Shown in pieces: positions 51,901-57,128 of a DNA stretch of 64,000 bases (the first letter of the stretch is position 1; each line of letters begins with the position of its first letter). Location of the stretch: assembly GCA_038380435.1 (NCBI GenBank), contig JAWZYU010000030.1:63313817-63377816 (forward strand), in the 5' to 3' direction. Below the pieces are notes generated by a model. It was not told the DNA's origin. It was given only the letters and a program-made list of their open reading frames with translations, and made no database searches. The DNA is from Ryuthela nishihirai. Lineage: Eukaryota > Arthropoda > Arachnida > Araneae > Heptathelidae. Position numbers and translations under genes: made by a program.

Positions 51901-52296
51901 AATCATGACAAGCCCAGTAGAACTTTTAGGATATCTGTCCTTTGTATAGGGAAGTAATTACCTTCGTCCCCTGTAATTATTTTTTCATGAGCCAGTATTT
52001 CCGAATATTAATAGCATTTTGTGCATATTTCAACTGATTCTCATTAGTTGAATAAATAGTATTTTGTATCTTTAAAACTATTAAGATTTTTTATGTTTAA
52101 GACTTTTAGTATAATTTATGTCAAATATTGGGGAAAATATAATCAAAAATAATATTTTTTTTTTCTAGATATGAAAGTTCAACATGTAATTGAGACTCTG
52201 ACAAGTAAAAAACAGCAGATTAGTCTTGCTACTCAGCTAGTAAAGATGATACTTAAAATTGATGACATTCGATCAACTGAAGGTTCTGGACTCTAA
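18804..52296 (+). CDS. CCT5: T-complex protein 1 subunit epsilon (CCT5), 11 exons
   Basis: CCT5 is one of eight paralogous subunits of the cytosolic ATP-driven chaperonin TRiC/CCT, which folds actin, tubulin and other proteins. Eleven exons (18804-18908, 23378-23438, 25210-25374, 29656-29854, 31588-31780, 37650-37799, 39056-39175, 41115-41300, 42483-42620, 45866-46046, 52169-52296) add up to 1626 nt, that is 541 residues plus TAA, the human length. Every intron is GT-AG and phases match. Seen motifs: N-terminal [14 protein letters not shown] (epsilon-specific), TSLGPKG (50-56), VTNDGATIL (70-78), GDGTT (103-107, ATP/Mg binding), SLHDALCV with the conserved Asp404 of ATP hydrolysis, and GGG (421-423). 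No stop or frameshift was found. The start is the ATG with A at -3. Epsilon identity comes from near-continuous similarity to known CCT5, including [18 protein letters not shown]. Confidence 0.97.
20205..20376 (+). mobile_element. SINE-B copy in CCT5 intron 1
   Basis: Partial head (cttggccagtgatctaaggg), B box GGGTTCGAGCTCG, body and the end 'gcagctgcttaagggagtat'. Confidence 0.85.
20930..23065 (-). mobile_element. Old RTE-like LINE copy in three fragments, CCT5 intron 1
   Basis: Three segments match the minus-strand LINE at 33.8-37.3 kb in the same order: 20930-21075 (linker), 21455-21830 (linker; minus strand reads [20 protein letters not shown]) and 22845-23065 (endonuclease C-terminal region). 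About 380 bp and 1.0 kb of unrelated sequence separate them, the latter containing a SINE-B. The copy is badly decayed. Confidence 0.75.
22213..22410 (+). mobile_element. SINE-B, full-length head, CCT5 intron 1
   Basis: It has CATGGCTGAGTGATTAGCGC (A box), 'cttggctactgatctaaggg', GGGTTCAAGCCTCGGG (B box), then the body and 'gcagctgcttcaggggtat'. It lies between two fragments of the old LINE. Confidence 0.88.
23378..23438 (+). CDS. CCT5: CCT5 exon 2
   Basis: Codons 36-55 plus the first base of 56, starting after TTCCTTAG and ending before GTTAGT. It encodes the TSLGPKG nucleotide-binding motif. 61 nt is short and easy for a gene predictor to miss. Confidence 0.95.
23439..25209 (+). other. CCT5 intron 2 (1.8 kb)
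   Basis: AT-rich. 24440-24760 resembles repeat R1 in inverted orientation (ataggtactaatgaaatatt; ttcaccgttagaaggtac), with a second related unit about 170 bp further on. Nothing else was recognised. Confidence 0.6.
25210..25374 (+). CDS. CCT5: CCT5 exon 3
   Basis: Codon 56 (last two bases) to the first base of 111. It carries VTNDGATIL and [10 protein letters not shown], the ATP- and Mg-binding motifs. Acceptor CTGTAG, donor GTAATA. Confidence 0.97.
25731..25880 (+). repeat. Possible tRNA-derived SINE-D
   Basis: It has a tRNA-like opening (tctggtatagtggttagtgt) followed by 'gtttgtatgttgtatgagaa' and 'tatctgtcctttgtattggg'. The last two blocks recur at 51884-51960 in intron 10. With two copies this is a tentative family. 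Confidence 0.4.
26590..26688 (+). repeat. 51-bp tandem duplication
   Basis: Two essentially identical units start at 26590 and 26641 (ttgaacacaataacatgtca...). The near identity suggests a recent duplication or assembly slippage. Confidence 0.9.
27757..28526 (+). mobile_element. SINE-A (older copy) split by a second SINE-A
   Basis: 27757-27970 is the diverged head and body up to 'ctgtgcacttta'. 28353-28526 resumes with 'gaagaacatgctggaggcc' and ends 'gcaaaataacccaaccc'. The younger copy at 27971-28351 sits exactly in the gap. Confidence 0.88.
27971..28351 (+). mobile_element. SINE-A (younger), nested in SINE-A
   Basis: Complete head (GGGTGGCTCAGTCGGTAGCG ... GGTTCGAGTCCC), loop CTTGTAA, body and tail 'gaggtagaacaaccaagc'. 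It is less diverged than its host copy. Confidence 0.9.
28806..28966 (+). mobile_element. SINE-B copy, CCT5 intron 3
   Basis: B box GGGTTCGAGCCCC, 'ctgctgaggtcctgccatc', 'actgacaggctcctgtcag' and 'gcagctgcttgagggttttt'. It lacks the A-box half. Confidence 0.85.
29656..29854 (+). CDS. CCT5: CCT5 exon 4
   Basis: Codon 111 to the first two bases of 177, beginning [11 protein letters not shown] and ending LGSKV. Acceptor TTTTAG, donor GTAAGT. It encodes part of the equatorial/intermediate domain. Confidence 0.97.
29855..31587 (+). other. CCT5 intron 4 (1.7 kb)
   Basis: It contains an inverted two-unit piece of the 117-bp array R2 (30105-30365) and an R1-like stretch (31045-31150; 'ctgtccatctgtagacatt' is shared with 24417-24435). 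The rest is unremarkable AT-rich sequence. Confidence 0.6.
30105..30365 (-). repeat. R2 tandem repeat, two units, inverted relative to intron 10
   Basis: Reverse-complemented it reads 'gagagctaaaaatttgtgcc...', 'attttgggtcctagattt', 'tgaaggtcaaaggtaag', 'tctggtactag', matching the ordered blocks of the 46691-47160 array. A second, more diverged unit lies at 30240-30365. Confidence 0.7.
31588..31780 (+). CDS. CCT5: CCT5 exon 5
   Basis: Last base of codon 177 to codon 241. It reads [17 protein letters not shown] to FSHPQMPK. Acceptor CTTTAG, donor GTAAAT, phase 0 at the end. Confidence 0.97.
31950..32200 (+). mobile_element. SINE-A, strongly eroded
   Basis: Traces: 'ggcagggtacattagcttgg' (A-box region), 'ccaggcttatgacctg', 'ggttggaaagatcatctgtc', 'actttaaaccatggcccata'. 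Spacing follows the SINE-A order. One of the oldest copies here. Confidence 0.6.
32262..32614 (+). mobile_element. SINE-A with 12-bp target duplication and retained CAT anticodon
   Basis: Head GGGTGGCTCAGTTAGCG, anticodon loop CTCATAA, B box GGTTTGAGTCCC, then body and tail. TCTTTTATAATG occurs at 32250-32261 and 32615-32626, a perfect 12-bp duplication. The CAT triplet fits descent from elongator tRNA-Met. Confidence 0.92.
32866..32945 (-). repeat. tRNA-like fragment (SINE-C candidate)
   Basis: On the minus strand: 'gcattagctcaaatggttag' (A box) and 'gggtttgagcc' (B box) at tRNA-like spacing. A related piece is at 39337-39412, also reversed. A terminal CCA stem is not evident, so a real tRNA gene is unlikely. 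Confidence 0.4.
33315..33353. repeat. Perfect 13-bp inverted repeat
   Basis: GTGACCAGACATG and its exact complement CATGTCTGGTCAC are separated by 13 bases. It may be the core of an unrecognised MITE, or chance. Confidence 0.6.
33754..37323 (-). mobile_element. RTE-like LINE, near full length, decayed, antisense in CCT5 intron 5
   Basis: About 3.57 kb. The 3' end at 33754 carries an (ATG)n-type tail, seen here as 'tatcatcatcatcctcaag', as in RTE elements. Minus-strand order: 5'UTR, APE-type endonuclease ([32 protein letters not shown]), linker ([16 protein letters not shown]), reverse transcriptase ([29 protein letters not shown], with the usual YADD damaged to YADY), and C-terminus ([31 protein letters not shown]). 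Several frameshifts and stops break it. The 5' end is set by agreement with the 52.9-56.4 kb copy (common up to 'ggattggt'). Confidence 0.9.
37650..37799 (+). CDS. CCT5: CCT5 exon 6
   Basis: Codons 242-291, phase 0 at both ends. [20 protein letters not shown] to FDEMVQQ. Acceptor TTTCAG, donor GTAAAT. The [18 protein letters not shown] segment is characteristic of the epsilon subunit. Confidence 0.97.
37800..39055 (+). other. CCT5 intron 6 (1.3 kb)
   Basis: AT-rich sequence with no repeat of the families seen elsewhere in the window. Nothing to annotate. Confidence 0.6.
39056..39175 (+). CDS. CCT5: CCT5 exon 7
   Basis: Codons 292-331, [20 protein letters not shown] to VGGPEIE. Acceptor TACAG, donor GTTGGT, phase 0 at both ends. 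Apical domain. Confidence 0.97.
39337..39412 (-). repeat. tRNA-like fragment (SINE-C candidate)
   Basis: On the minus strand: 'ggtagctcagcagacagaga' (A box) and 'tggattcagatcc' (B box). Similar in layout to 32866-32945. Confidence 0.4.
39537..39935 (+). mobile_element. Ancient RTE-like LINE fragment (reverse transcriptase region), sense in intron 7
   Basis: It aligns by eye with 7900-8365: 'atgcttagagctgggattg', 'tatgataaaagtgttgttcctgaagatttta', 'attgatggacagcttcagaatgaacagtg', ending near 'agtaacactatttatgaaag'. Several indels; both ends are lost. Confidence 0.7.
39960..40085 (+). repeat. R3 repeat copy
   Basis: It shares 'agcctgaatctagaaaaaag', 'ggtccagtataaaaa' and 'gtggtcttaaaaaattgag' with 4685-4960 and 49415-49615, in the same orientation. 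Confidence 0.5.
40524..40715 (+). mobile_element. SINE-A body fragment
   Basis: From 'cccaccctgccc' through 'gggcttggaaaggct', 'agagccataccctgtgcata' and 'ctaacagctgtccagtggg'. The head and part of the tail are missing. Confidence 0.8.
41115..41300 (+). CDS. CCT5: CCT5 exon 8
   Basis: Codons 332-393, [20 protein letters not shown] to FIRGGNKM. Acceptor TTTTAG, donor GTAAGA, phase 0. Apical to intermediate domain. Confidence 0.97.
41301..42482 (+). other. CCT5 intron 8 (1.2 kb)
   Basis: It contains one antisense truncated SINE-A (41850-42086). The rest is AT-rich with no recognised feature. Confidence 0.6.
41850..42086 (-). mobile_element. SINE-A, 5'-truncated, antisense in intron 8
   Basis: Reversed: tail 'ttgggttgttttacctctga', then body up to 'cccatctgacgggccgccgtc'. 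The tRNA-like head is missing. The match to other copies is close, so it is fairly young. Confidence 0.88.
42483..42620 (+). CDS. CCT5: CCT5 exon 9
   Basis: Codons 394-439, [19 protein letters not shown] to EQADK. It includes the conserved catalytic Asp (D404 in SLHDALCV) and the GGG at 421-423. Acceptor TTTTTCAG, donor GTAATT. Confidence 0.97.
42702..42885 (+). mobile_element. SINE-B, diverged, intron 9
   Basis: Traces of the A box (ctcagtggctagtgtgcttgg) and B box (aagtttaaaccc), then 'ttttggctgagttattgcc' and 'gcaactgctagagaaatag'. Confidence 0.65.
43253..43385 (-). mobile_element. SINE-B, diverged, intron 9
   Basis: Reversed body: 'gacctttcagacttctgtga', 'gaggtgagacctcaacagag', 'tccatgcattatccaggtct'. 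Both ends are eroded. Confidence 0.65.
43620..44110 (-). repeat. R4 tandem array, about 140-bp monomer, intron 9
   Basis: Reverse-complemented, units repeat the order 'gaaagtaacaaggtatgcat', 'gtgtcatagactataaaaaa', a 'ttgaccccctcctgc' block, 'ttcccccttaaaaatgg' and 'aatgtgaaaacga'. About three units are visible. The same order forms the 60330-60790 array in the opposite orientation. Confidence 0.7.
44609..45606. mobile_element. Pogo/Tigger-like nonautonomous element
   Basis: TA plus CAGCAGGCTCTTGCTATTTGC at the left is complemented by GCAAATAGCAAAGGCCTACTG plus TA at the right, giving an imperfect inverted repeat of about 21 bp with a TA duplication. Length is about 1 kb. No transposase frame remains. 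Confidence 0.7.
45866..46046 (+). CDS. CCT5: CCT5 exon 10
   Basis: Codon 440 to the first base of 500. [20 protein letters not shown] to [11 protein letters not shown]. Acceptor TTTTAG, donor GTAAGT. C-terminal equatorial domain. Confidence 0.97.
46691..47160 (+). repeat. R2 tandem array, about 117-bp monomer
   Basis: Diverged units start near 46736, 46851, 46971 and 47084, plus a partial first unit. Each has 'agctaaaaattg', a 'ggtatttcgggtc' block, 'agatttcagaaat', 'ttggatctg' and 'aggtcaaaagt'. The same monomer occurs inverted in intron 4 (30105-30365). Confidence 0.75.
47222..49215 (-). mobile_element. RTE-like LINE, 5'-truncated and decayed, antisense in intron 10
   Basis: It begins with the 3' tail signature 'tcatcatcatcaagaagccatggg' and follows the minus-strand LINE order to the linker region near 49215 (caacacttcttaagg). 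Only short frames survive, for example one reading [20 protein letters not shown] at 47.6-47.8 kb. It is older than the 53-56 kb copy. Confidence 0.82.
49254..49295 (-). mobile_element. Scrap of LINE 3' end
   Basis: 'atcctcaaacaaacatgggctgtggaggtcc' corresponds to the terminal 40 bp of the LINE family. It is interrupted by a SINE-B remnant. Confidence 0.55.
49296..49400 (+). mobile_element. SINE-B remnant
   Basis: 'cattctgctgaggtactgcc' and 'ctgacagactcgtgtg' follow the SINE-B body order. Head and end are missing. Confidence 0.5.
49415..49615 (+). repeat. R3 repeat copy
   Basis: 'gcctgaatctggaaaaact', a run of about 12 G, 'ttccattgcagtataatacc' and 'tgcctctattacccttact' match 4685-4960 in order. 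Confidence 0.55.
50691..51068 (+). mobile_element. SINE-A with 10-bp target duplication and CAT anticodon
   Basis: Head GGTTGGCTCAGTTGGTAGTG, loop CTCATAA, worn B box (catttgagtccc), body and tail. AACATAGCCT flanks it at 50681-50690 and 51069-51078. Confidence 0.9.
51884..51966 (+). repeat. SINE-D-like remnant
   Basis: 'tgcatgttgtttgagaaatc' and 'tatctgtcctttgtataggg' match 25800-25872 in order and spacing. Confidence 0.35.
52169..52296 (+). CDS. CCT5: CCT5 exon 11 (last coding exon)
   Basis: Codon 500 to 541 plus TAA at 52294-52296. It reads [20 protein letters not shown], then [13 protein letters not shown]. Acceptor TTTCTAG. The short acidic/polar tail after KIDDIR is typical of the epsilon subunit. 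Confidence 0.97.
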
Positions 52297-52754
52297 TAAT
52301 ATAGTTAACCTCTCGTTATTTTTATTTGTATTAATAGTAACAAGAAATAATCAAAATAACAATTTTTTTTTGCAGCTAAATTTTTTCTGAATTCATCATT
52401 TTAATATTTGCTTTAAATAAAGTAACAGAAAAAGTAGTAGTATACATGTTTTGCTTTAGGATTTATATGCCAATGATTCATATATATTTAAAAGATGTAT
52501 TTCAATATTAAAAACTGGTAATTGAACAGTAACTAAAGAATAATAAAACTCAGTGAACATTTATATTATTAGACAAATAATTTCATTTTCCCAATTTGGT
52601 GTGTTTAAAATCCATAAACAATCATTCAGTGTTAGCATAAAAATGTTTCAGTAATGCACCAATATCAAAGTTTAGATTACTTAACACTAACCATATAAGC
52701 CAGCTTTTTATTCGTGAAATAATGTGAATCCCATTGAAAGTAGCCTGAAAGGAT
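52297..52754 (+). other. CCT5 3'UTR and downstream sequence with candidate poly(A) signals
   Basis: AATAAA occurs at 52416-52421 (120 bp after the stop) and at 52542-52547. Either could define the 3' end. No other feature is present before the LINE fragment. Confidence 0.5.
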
Positions 52755-52935
52755 CATCATCCTCAAGCAGCCATGGGCTACGAAGGCCCAACCAGACAGT
52801 GCAATTTAGTTCTCCAAGCATATCTGTCCTGAGCTGTATCTGCAACCAATTCTAACATGGTCCTGTTTGACATTGCATCCTAGGTCTTCCCCTCTTTCTG
52901 ATGCCGTTAAGCACAATGTTCATAACTGTATTCAC
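52755..52935 (-). mobile_element. RTE-like LINE, extreme 3' fragment
   Basis: It starts with the tail motif 'atcatcatcctcaagcagcc' and runs about 180 bp into the C-terminal coding part (...gttcataactgtattcac), then meets the tail of the next LINE. It has an internal deletion near 52845-52880. Confidence 0.85.
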
Positions 52936-52961
52936 CATCATCATCCTCAAGCAGCCATGGG

Positions 52962-54440
52962 CTAAGGAGGTCCAACCAGACCGTGCAATTTAGTTCTCCA
53001 AGCAAGTCTGTCCTGAGCTACATCTACTGCATCTGGCCACTGCACACCAATTTTAACAAGGTCCTGTTTGACATTGTCTGCCCACCGCATCCTAGGTCTC
53101 CCCTTCTGTCTGAGGCCTTTAGGCACACTGTTCATAACCCTATTCGCCAATCTATAATTATTCATACGGGCAACATGGCCAAACCAACGGAGTCTCTCTC
53201 TGCACAATATGCTGCTTAAAGGAGGTTGCAAACTCCTTTTCCTAATCTCATCATTAGTTACAAAGTTGAACCACCTAATGCCCAAGATACTGCGTAAGCA
53301 TCTGGAATCAAAAGCATCTAGTTTCCTGTTATCTTGCTTACAAAGTGTCCAAGTTTCACTACCATAACTAACCCTAGAAAGAACCAAATTATTATACAGT
53401 CTAATTTTAGTCTTTAGGTGTATACACCTATTTCTCCACACTCTCCATAGATTCTTAAAAGTCCCGGCAGCAATCCCTATTTGTCTGTTAATCTCATGCC
53501 GCACATCACCATTATCTGTTACATAGCTCCCAAGATAATTAAACTGTGACACCTGCTCAAGACTGCAACCATTCAGATTAACTGAATCACAGCCTGCCTG
53601 ACCAATTTTCATCACTTTAGTTTTCTCTCTGTTTATAACCAAACCTACTCTACTACCAGTCTCATCAACAGCTCCAATGAAAGAGTTCATCTCATCAACA
53701 TCATCTGCTAAAAGGGCCAAATCGTCAGCATAATCTAAATCAGAAATTTTCCTATCCAGCCCATTTAAGGCCAAAATCCTTCCCTTGAAGTGAATTTCGC
53801 ATAACATAATAACCAAACTAAAGAGAAAAGGAGACAAAATGTACCCTTGTGGAACACCAGAAGTAATGCTAAACCAATTGCTACAAGCCTTACCAACTCT
53901 CACACATGACTCAGTGTTATTATAGAGAGCTTTCATTATGTTAACTAACTTGTCTGGTATACCATATGATTTCACAATCAACCACAAATTATGACGATCA
54001 ACAGAGTCGAAAGCCTTTTTGAAATCAACAAAGCTAGCAACCAAAGGTTTCTGAAACTCTAAACATTTCTCAAGAATCTGCCTAAGTGAAAATATCTGAT
54101 CCACACATCCCCTACCACTTCTGAATCCACATTGCTCATCACGCAATTGATTGTCAACCAGATTCTTAATTCTATTAAGCACAATCATGGAAAGAACTTT
54201 ACCTGGAACGGAGAGTAGGCTGATACCCCTATAGTTATCACAAGAACTGCGATCACCTTTTTTGAAAATAGGGATAAAAATAGCTCTGGTAAAATCCTTA
54301 GGTACCATGCCTTTATCATAAAAGATATTCAGAATTTCAGTCATCCAAGTGGTAACCGAAACATTCCCAGCTGTAAGCATTTCCGTAGTAATTTCATCTA
54401 CCCCTGGGGATTTATGAAGTTTAAGTTTAGAAACAGCCAA
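52962..54440 (-). CDS. LINE reverse transcriptase (C-terminal two thirds of the retrotransposon protein)
   Basis: The 492-codon frame is the longest in the window. Seen in order: [101 protein letters not shown], holding the YADD catalytic motif; then GLVINREKTKVM; SYGSETWTLCKQD; and the C-terminal [15 protein letters not shown] and [16 protein letters not shown]. The start given is only where the open frame begins; the natural protein started further upstream in the endonuclease. The role is target-primed reverse transcription of its own RNA and, probably, mobilisation of SINEs. Confidence 0.9.
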   Translation of the reverse strand: MAVSKLKLHKSPGVDEITTEMLTAGNVSVTTWMTEILNIFYDKGMVPKDFTRAIFIPIFKKGDRSSCDNYRGISLLSVPGKVLSMIVLNRIKNLVDNQLRDEQCGFRSGRGCVDQIFSLRQILEKCLEFQKPLVASFVDFKKAFDSVDRHNLWLIVKSYGIPDKLVNIMKALYNNTESCVRVGKACSNWFSITSGVPQGYILSPFLFSLVIMLCEIHFKGRILALNGLDRKISDLDYADDLALLADDVDEMNSFIGAVDETGSRVGLVINREKTKVMKIGQAGCDSVNLNGCSLEQVSQFNYLGSYVTDNGDVRHEINRQIGIAAGTFKNLWRVWRNRCIHLKTKIRLYNNLVLSRVSYGSETWTLCKQDNRKLDAFDSRCLRSILGIRWFNFVTNDEIRKRSLQPPLSSILCRERLRWFGHVARMNNYRLANRVMNSVPKGLRQKGRPRMRWADNVKQDLVKIGVQWPDAVDVAQDRLAWRTKLHGLVGPP

Positions 54441-55433
54441 AAAACTTCGGATTGTGTTATAGGGCCAACATTAAAGCCACCAATGCATCTATCATCATTG
54501 CAAACAATGGGAATAGAACTAACCGCATTGTTTAGTACATCACTGAAATGCTCAGCCCACCTAGCCATGACTGAATCCTCACCTTCTATAACCTTACCTT
54601 GTTTATCCTTCAATCCCTGTATACCTGTCCGTTTTCTACCACACAAAACATTAACTATCTGGTACAGCTCTCTGCTGTTGTGCTGCCTAACTGCTTCCTC
54701 GGCTTTGTCAGCCAAAGATTCTTATCAGCAGCTAACTGATCTTTTACACGTTAAGTTCTCTGTAATGCTTTCTATTAGGACTAGTAGGGTATTGATTAAG
54801 GACATTCCTGCAGTTCTTTCTTTCCGAAATAAGCTCAAGTGCCTTATCACTCAGATAATTCTGCCTCTTCTGCTACTTTTTTCCTAAAAGAGTACTGTTA
54901 GTGTCCAAAAAAGCTTGTTTAAAATGATTCCATTCTTCCTCAACTTCAGTGGTAAGCATACCATGACTGTCATAATGACTAAGTAACCTATCATGGTAAG
55001 CTTTGGCTATAACTGGGTCTTTCAGAGCTTCAGTATTAAAAGCAAATTTTTAACCCTAGCACAACACTTTTTAAGTTTAATTTGCAACACACTTTTAACA
55101 AGGTAATGGTCAGATCCAATTTCAGCTCCCCTATATGCCCTGGTATTCCTAACAGAACTAGCCCATTTGCTGTTAATATATAATCAATCATATTCCTATG
55201 CAGCCCATCAGGTGAAACCCATGTGTACTTATGTATGTCGCGGTGTTTGTAATATGTGTTAGTTATTCTGAAACCATTGAGTTTACTTACCTGTAGGAGA
55301 CGTTGCCGTTGCAGCTACCAATACCAAAAGGGCCTATCACTCTTCCCCAAAGGTCAGTTTTAGTACCAACTTTGGCATTGAAGTCACCTAGAACAAGGGT
55401 AATATCTCCTTTCTTGACAGAATTCAAAATATC

Positions 55434-55784
55434 CTAAAGTTGTCCATAAAACCTATCCTTCTCATCCTTGGCATCCTCAGTGGGGGCATAACAGCAGATA
55501 ACATTCAAGTCTTTAATGCTTGTCTGAAATTTTGCTGTAATAAACCTTTCATTAATGCACTCATATCCTAGAAGAGCATCACTAGCGTGTCTGCTGAGAA
55601 GCAGACCCACACCTTGGTGATGCTTATTGTCGTCCCTCCTTGAAAAGAGAAATTTAAGATTATTTTCAAGAATCTGACCTTTATCTGTCCATCTGGTCTC
55701 TTGCAAGCCGAGAATATCTAAATTATGATGGTGGAATTCTTGTGTGAGGACATCAAGAGAAAAAGCTCTGTGCAGAGTCCACAT
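55434..55784 (-). pseudogene. LINE endonuclease N-terminal part
   Basis: The open frame carries the APE-type signature region LDILGLQETRW and the downstream [13 protein letters not shown]. The 'WN' opening of the domain lies just upstream in another frame (GSWNV), so a small deletion or frameshift separates them. The second half (GDFNAKVGT) is in a further frame near 55380. Confidence 0.8.
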
Positions 55785-56483
55785 TCCAACTACCTATGGA
55801 GAGAAAATGGTTAGTGGGATGTTTAAAGAAACTATGTTTATTGAGAGAGGGAATGCCGACAATATCAAACAGCCCCCTAATCGCAGACATGGGGCAAAGA
55901 CCCGTTCCCCCAACACTAAAGGCTGAAGCCATCTACACTGGAAGATTTCATTCAATGTAGAATTTGATGATGCCAATAGAAGCAAAGAGTTCAGGTGCCT
56001 GCGATGACCTCTGCTCAGGATTATCTACCAGCTGATAAACATATCCTGTGAATCTATTCACTTGGGGCTGTCAACCCACAAACAAACAGAAAACACAGCG
56101 GAAGATTTTCCCTCCACAGAAGCCCACCAGTGCAGCAAAATCAGGATCCATAATCAAGCTCAGAGCCATATATCTGTCCAGTCCAGTGGGTTTATATGGT
56201 CAGGACCCTGTGTGGTTGACCACTCCTCAGCAGGGTAGAAAAAAAAAAAGTAGCCATAGTTGTCCAGATCAGTAGGCCACACTAATCTGGCAGCCCTCCC
56301 CTTCCGTTCACTTCCACAAGAGAGTATCTCTTTTGAAAGGTACTAACGGTCTGCACCACGAGAAGGCGGGGTCGGATATTAGGTGCTAGGCCTGGCCGGT
56401 TCTATGCATCATCACAGGGGATTGGTGCATAGCTCTCCTTCCAGTGACTACTTAGCTACCATTTACAGACCATAACTGTGTTA

Positions 56484-56765
56484 CTAATCTATAATTATCC
56501 ATGTGGGTAACATGTCCAAACCAGACAGAATTATTTAAGTGATAAAGCACTTGAGCTTATTTCAGAAAGAAGGAACTGCAGGAATGTCCTTAATCAGTAC
56601 CCTACTAGTCCTAATAGAAAGCATTACAAAGAACTTAATAAACGTGTAAAGGATCAGTTAGCTACTGATAAGAATCTCTGGCTTGATGGCCTGGCTGACA
56701 AAACAACAGTCTGCACAATATGGTACTCAAAGTATGTTGCAGACTCCTCTGCCTAACCTCATAAG
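56484..56765. mobile_element. Mosaic of small LINE fragments on both strands
   Basis: 56484-56524 (minus, matches 33963-34005), 56524-56706 (plus, linker; codes for [19 protein letters not shown]) and 56706-56765 (minus, 'agtctgcacaatatgg...'). The flip in orientation suggests rearrangement or twin-priming-like insertion. Confidence 0.7.
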
Positions 56766-56780
56766 TTTAACCATACGTTA

Positions 56781-57127
56781 TGTGGGGGTGGCTCAGTCGG
56801 TAGCGCACCAGGCTCGTAATCTGTAGTTCCCAGGTTCGAGTCCCAGCTGGGAACCCAAGAATATATCTCCGCAAAATTCCCCCGCCCTGCCCACAGTCAG
56901 TAGGGGACACATGGACTTGGAAAGGATGCTGTCCTTTGGATGGGCCATTAAACCATGCCCTGTGTACGTTAAAGAACACGCTGGATGGCGTTGACAGGAG
57001 ACTACCATCTGTCTCCCAACAGCTGTTCCAGTGGATCCCCTCCCCCAACCTTCTCTGGGTCCATGTGACCTGGCCTTTTAACCCATGATGTGCAAAAAAG
57101 TGCCATTCAGAGGTAAAACAGCCCAAC
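56781..57127 (+). mobile_element. SINE-A with 10-bp target duplication, inside old LINE
   Basis: Head GGGTGGCTCAGTCGGTAGCG, loop CTCGTAA, B box GGTTCGAGTCCC. CCATACGTTA flanks it at 56771-56780 and 57128-57137. The segment after the B box is shortened. Confidence 0.92.
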
Positions 57128-57128
57128 C

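Larger units (their letters stand above)
46047..52168 (+). other. CCT5 intron 10 (6.1 kb, largest)
   Basis: It holds the R2 array (46691-47160), an antisense decayed LINE (47222-49215), a LINE 3'-end scrap (49254-49295), a SINE-B trace (49296-49400), an R3 copy (49415-49615), a SINE-A (50691-51068) and a SINE-D trace (51884-51966). 46050-46690, 49620-50680 and 51080-51880 show nothing I can name. Confidence 0.65.
52936..56428 (-). mobile_element. RTE-like LINE, near full length (about 3.5 kb), best-preserved copy
   Basis: The 3' tail (catcatcatcctcaag) is at the left and the 5' end near 56428. The reverse transcriptase frame 54440-52962 is open for 492 codons. Upstream on the minus strand come the linker (54715-54398) and the endonuclease (55784-55434: [47 protein letters not shown]). 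The frames are mutually shifted, so the copy is likely dead. Domain order (APE-type endonuclease then RT, no RNase H), small size and an (ATG)n tail fit the RTE clade. Confidence 0.93.

Noticed and set aside
54414..54887. Plus-strand 157-codon frame
   Set aside because: Antisense shadow of the LINE linker region on the minus strand.
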